A DNA stretch of 64,000 nt from positions 248,001-312,000 of the forward strand of contig NZ_BDCM01000004.1 in the NCBI RefSeq assembly GCF_001613505.1, given 5' to 3'. The stretch comes from Nocardia mikamii NBRC 108933. GTDB lineage: Bacteria > Actinomycetota > Actinomycetes > Mycobacteriales > Mycobacteriaceae. Below are positions 61,256 to 64,000 of this stretch, piece by piece. The position numbers were made by a program, and so were the translations under genes. Numbering within the stretch: the first letter of the stretch is position 1; the number at the start of each line of letters is the position of its first letter. Below the pieces are notes generated by a model. The model did no database searches. It had not been told where the DNA came from and saw only the letters and a program-made list of their open reading frames with translations.

Positions 61256-62344
61256 ATGCTGTTGCTGACCGACTATCACGCAAGCCACCTGCACCTGCCC
61301 AATCGCGTCGTGATGGCGCCGATGACCCGGCTGCGCTCCCACCCCGACGGCTCGCCCACCGACGATGTGGCGACCTACTACGCCCAGCGCGCCGACGCGG
61401 GACTCATTGTCACCGAAGGAATCTGGCCGCATTCCAGCGGCCAGAGCGAGGCTTGGGTGCCGGGCCTGGCCACCGAGGCGCACGTCGCCGGATGGCGGCG
61501 GGTCACCGAAGCCGTCCACGGCGCGGGCGGGCGGATCTTCGCCCAGCTCATGCACGGCGGGCGGTGGGGTCATCCGCTGGCCCGGATCGACGGCACCCTG
61601 CCGGCCGGCCCGTCGGCGGTACCGGCCGCCGATCCGGTCCACCTGATCGACGGCGGAAAGGCACCGGCGCCACGACCTCGTGCCATGACCCGCGCCGAGA
61701 TCGCACGGGCCGTCGAACATTACGCCGCTGCCGCCGCCAACGCGCTCGCGGCCGGATTCGACGGTGTCGAGATCCACGGTGCGAACAGCTATCTCGTCCA
61801 CCAGTTCCTGGCCGACAACACCAACCTGCGCACCGACGAATACGGCGGCACGATCGCCAACCGCATGCGATTCGCACTCGAGGTCACCGATGCCGTTGCC
61901 GCCGTGGCCGGTTCGCATCGCGTCGGAATCCGGTTGTCACCGGGCAATCCGCAATTCGGCATGTACGAGGCCGATCCTGCGCCGCTCTACCGCGCCCTGG
62001 TCGGTGAACTCGCCGGCCGGGATCTCGCCTATCTACACCTCACCGACAACGACGACTATCCGGCACTCGCCGATCTGCGCCCCCGCTGGAACGGCACGCT
62101 GATCGCCAATATCGGTGAGAACCGCGCGCCGACCGGACCGGCGGCGGCCGAGCGGGCGATCGCCGACGGCCGGGCCGATCTGGTGTCCTTCGGGCGCGCT
62201 TTCATCGCCAATCCCGATCTGGTGTCGCGGATCCGGCACGATCGAGCGCTGGCGCCGGTGCGCGAGGACGGTCTCTACGGCCGGGGACCGACCGGATATA
62301 CCGACTACCCGGCGTGGAGCGACCGCGACGAGCGGGTGGCCTGA
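61256..62344 (+). CDS. Old yellow enzyme-type alkene reductase
   Basis: 362 residues. FMN TIM barrel that reduces activated C=C bonds using NADPH. Active-site His174 and Asn177 in HGANSYLVHQF, with nearby Tyr179, plus NLRTDEYGGTIANRMRF. The start ATG at 61256 lies 6 nt after the -10 hexamer, so the message is leaderless. Divergent from MerR. The C-terminus GYTDYPAW is family-typical. Related NemA-type proteins are induced by electrophiles through repressors of other families. Confidence 0.9.
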   Translation: MLLLTDYHASHLHLPNRVVMAPMTRLRSHPDGSPTDDVATYYAQRADAGLIVTEGIWPHSSGQSEAWVPGLATEAHVAGWRRVTEAVHGAGGRIFAQLMHGGRWGHPLARIDGTLPAGPSAVPAADPVHLIDGGKAPAPRPRAMTRAEIARAVEHYAAAAANALAAGFDGVEIHGANSYLVHQFLADNTNLRTDEYGGTIANRMRFALEVTDAVAAVAGSHRVGIRLSPGNPQFGMYEADPAPLYRALVGELAGRDLAYLHLTDNDDYPALADLRPRWNGTLIANIGENRAPTGPAAAERAIADGRADLVSFGRAFIANPDLVSRIRHDRALAPVREDGLYGRGPTGYTDYPAWSDRDERVA

Positions 62345-62485
62345 CCGGAATTCACGGCGCCGATGACCGCCCCGGTCGCCTACTGTCGGCTCGCTCATCT
62401 CGGGCTTCGTGGCAGGCGTGGTGACGGGCATCGGCGATTTCCATTGTCACAGAACCCGGCCCGATTCGGTGCCGGGGTTCCGGGA

Positions 62486-63238
62486 TTACCGCCAGCGCTC
62501 CAGCAGCCGGTTCGCCTCGGTGCTCAGCGCGCTCTGCAGGAACGGCCCGAAACTGACTCGGGCAACGCCCACTTCGGCGAACCAGGCGCGATCGCCCTGA
62601 TCGGGCAGGCCGATGGCGTTGACCGGCAACGGAAGTTCGGCACACAGCCGGCGCAGGATCTCCGGATCGCGCTGACCCACCGGGTACAGCACGTCGGCGC
62701 CCGCTTCGGCCGCCAGCCGCATCCGTTCCAGCACCCGCTCGACCCGGTCGGGGGTGTTCTGGTCCTCGCGCAGGAACAGGTCGGTGCGGGCGTTGACCAC
62801 CACGTGCACACCGGCGGCATCGGCCGCCTGCCGCAGTCCGGCGACGAAGTCGGCGTGCTCGCTCGGCTCGCGCAGGCGGCCACCCTCGCTGTGCACCGAA
62901 TCCTCGATGTTGAGACCGACCGCGCCTGCCTCCAGCAGTCCGTCGATCAGCTGGACGGGCTTCAGGCCGTAGCCGGATTCGATATCGACCGAGACGGGAA
63001 TGTCGACCGCCGTGGTGATCTCGCGAACCCGGGCCATCGATTCGGGATAGGTCATCCCCTCCTGATCGGATTTGCCCAGCGAATCCGCCAGTGGATGGCT
63101 GCCGACGGTCAGTGCGGCGAAACCGGCCGCCTGCACCAGATTCGCCGACCACGCGTCCCAGACCGTCGGCAGAATCGCCGGATCGCCGGGGCGGTGCAAC
63201 TCGAGGAAGGTGGTCGCCTGCTCGCTCAATGCGGTCAT
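62486..63238 (-). CDS. Isocitrate lyase/PEP mutase family protein
   Basis: 250 residues. TIM-barrel features: [15 protein letters not shown] (about 27-41), VDIESGYG and [11 protein letters not shown] for Mg binding, NARTDLFL. The KKCGH motif of true isocitrate lyase is absent, so a PEP-mutase-type C-C or P-C lyase (such as oxaloacetase or 2-methylisocitrate lyase-like) is likely. ATG at 63238 with AGGA 7 nt upstream; the ATG overlaps the stop of the GT87 gene (ATGA), so they are coupled. Function unresolved. Confidence 0.85.
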   Translation of the reverse strand: MTALSEQATTFLELHRPGDPAILPTVWDAWSANLVQAAGFAALTVGSHPLADSLGKSDQEGMTYPESMARVREITTAVDIPVSVDIESGYGLKPVQLIDGLLEAGAVGLNIEDSVHSEGGRLREPSEHADFVAGLRQAADAAGVHVVVNARTDLFLREDQNTPDRVERVLERMRLAAEAGADVLYPVGQRDPEILRRLCAELPLPVNAIGLPDQGDRAWFAEVGVARVSFGPFLQSALSTEANRLLERWR

Positions 63239-64000
63239 GTGTCGATCCTCGCCCATGATCGGGTGTTCGCGCCAGCGGCCGGATACTGCGGCCTGGGTTG
63301 CAGGGGCGACGGCAACCACGGCAGCGCCGGATCCTGCGCGCGATCCAGAATGCCGCCCACCGGGTCGTCGGCGCCGTCGGCCCGGACGAGGTCCTGATCG
63401 GGACGGTAGATCTGGCGGACCACCAACGCGCACAGGCCCACGACCGCGAAATCGCGGATCAGGACCGCGCTGGTGAACCACTGTTCGGGGACGCCCTTGT
63501 CGTCGGTGCCGAGATAGTAGTACATGCGCGGGAACCACACCAGCGCGTCGATCGTCATCCACGCCAACAGGATTCGCCGGTGCGGCAGGGCCAGCACCGC
63601 CAGTGGCACCAGCCACAGCGAATACTGCGGACTCCACACCTTGTTGGTCAGCAGGAACGCCGCCACCACCAGGAAGGCCAGCTGCGCCACGCGAGGCCGG
63701 CGGGCGGCGGTGAGCGCGATGTAGCCGATCACCGCGCAGGCGGCCGCGAACAGCACCAGCGACACCAGATTCAGCGCGGTCGGAGTGTCGGAGGAGGCGA
63801 GGGAACCGTCGAAACCCTGCCAGCCCGTGAAGGAGGTGACCACGTTGTAGAGCGAATCCGGGTCGGCGTGGCGTTCACTGTTGAGCCGGAAGAATTCCCA
63901 CCAGCCCTCGGTGAACGGCACCGCGATGGGCAGATTCACCGCCAGCCAGGCCAGCACCGCCGACACCACCGTCACCAGCGCCGCCCGCAGCGGGCTGATC
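63235..64000 (-). CDS. GT87-family membrane mannosyltransferase, C-terminal part (Rv0051-like)
   Basis: Partial, about 255 codons from the stop; it continues past the right edge. Multiple membrane helices and the C-terminal tail [20 protein letters not shown] match what I recall of Rv0051, which in Mycobacterium lies just upstream of rpsF. Here 5.6 kb of other genes, including a second GT87 gene, separate it from rpsF. Overlaps the PEP-mutase-like gene (4 nt). Confidence 0.8.
   Translation of the reverse strand, partial: ISPLRAALVTVVSAVLAWLAVNLPIAVPFTEGWWEFFRLNSERHADPDSLYNVVTSFTGWQGFDGSLASSDTPTALNLVSLVLFAAACAVIGYIALTAARRPRVAQLAFLVVAAFLLTNKVWSPQYSLWLVPLAVLALPHRRILLAWMTIDALVWFPRMYYYLGTDDKGVPEQWFTSAVLIRDFAVVGLCALVVRQIYRPDQDLVRADGADDPVGGILDRAQDPALPWLPSPLQPRPQYPAAGANTRSWARIDT

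Overview
The window is high-GC DNA (most third codon positions are G or C) from a mycolic-acid actinomycete, most likely Nocardia or a close relative. Three things point there. A type 1 succinate dehydrogenase cluster is laid out like Mycobacterium tuberculosis Rv0247c-Rv0250c. A ribosomal/replication block (rpsF-ssb-rpsR-rplI-dnaB) is laid out like Rv0053-Rv0058, with an Rv0051-like membrane glycosyltransferase nearby. Many genes appear leaderless, with an extended -10 just before the start codon. Genus and gene-name assignments are from memory of these families; no search was run.

Layout. 1-5.7 kb: end of an ABC exporter, a quinone-oxidoreductase-like enzyme, a fused FAD/Fe-S D-lactate-dehydrogenase-like protein, a 34-residue small ORF and a DNA glycosylase. 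5.7-10.5 kb: a sugar ABC importer without its ATPase, a FabG-like reductase and a membrane protein whose 3' end has grown into a 27-bp minisatellite. 10.7-11.8 kb: several tiny genes. 11.9-16.2 kb: sdhB-sdhA-membrane subunit and the Rv0250c-like gene. 16.3-24 kb: hydrolases, a large acyl-CoA dehydrogenase, an AAA ATPase, a c-di-AMP riboswitch with its NlpC/P60 cell-wall hydrolase, and an S4 RNA-binding protein. 24-31.2 kb: a translationally coupled ACP-PKS-FAAL lipid operon. 31.4-45.7 kb: nitronate monooxygenase, acyl-CoA synthetase, a flippase with an embedded kinase-like segment, a coupled dioxygenase/dehydrogenase pair, methyltransferases, NUDIX, and a dithiol flavoprotein next to an XRE-cupin regulator. 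45.7-53.7 kb: a KstD-like flavoprotein facing an MFS exporter, ArsR, a luciferase-like monooxygenase, a cutinase-like secreted protein, a second XRE-cupin regulator and AraC. 53.7-57.6 kb: dnaB, a DnaA-box-rich spacer and the ribosomal operon. 57.8-64 kb: two GT87-type membrane mannosyltransferases flanking a small accessory set (CGNR, DMT, MerR, OYE, PEP-mutase-like).

How parts work together. The ACP, PKS and FAAL genes overlap by GTGA/ATGA and form an assembly line in which FAAL adenylates a fatty acid, the ACP carries it and the KS-AT-DH-KR-ACP enzyme extends it. No thioesterase is present. Two paralogous XRE-cupin regulators 7 kb apart each have the same GCAAA-N4-TTTGC inverted repeat in front of them, suggesting a shared regulon. 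Several divergent pairs (MerR/OYE, XRE/flavoprotein, KstD-like/MFS, CGNR/DMT) carry palindromic operators between them.

Most unusual observations: an in-frame palindromic insertion inside sdhA, the minisatellite that repeats the end of a gene including its stop codon, a probable CTG start codon, leaderless upstream ORFs overlapping two genes, and a DnaA-box cluster between dnaB and rplI. No CRISPR array, insertion sequence, tRNA or rRNA was seen.
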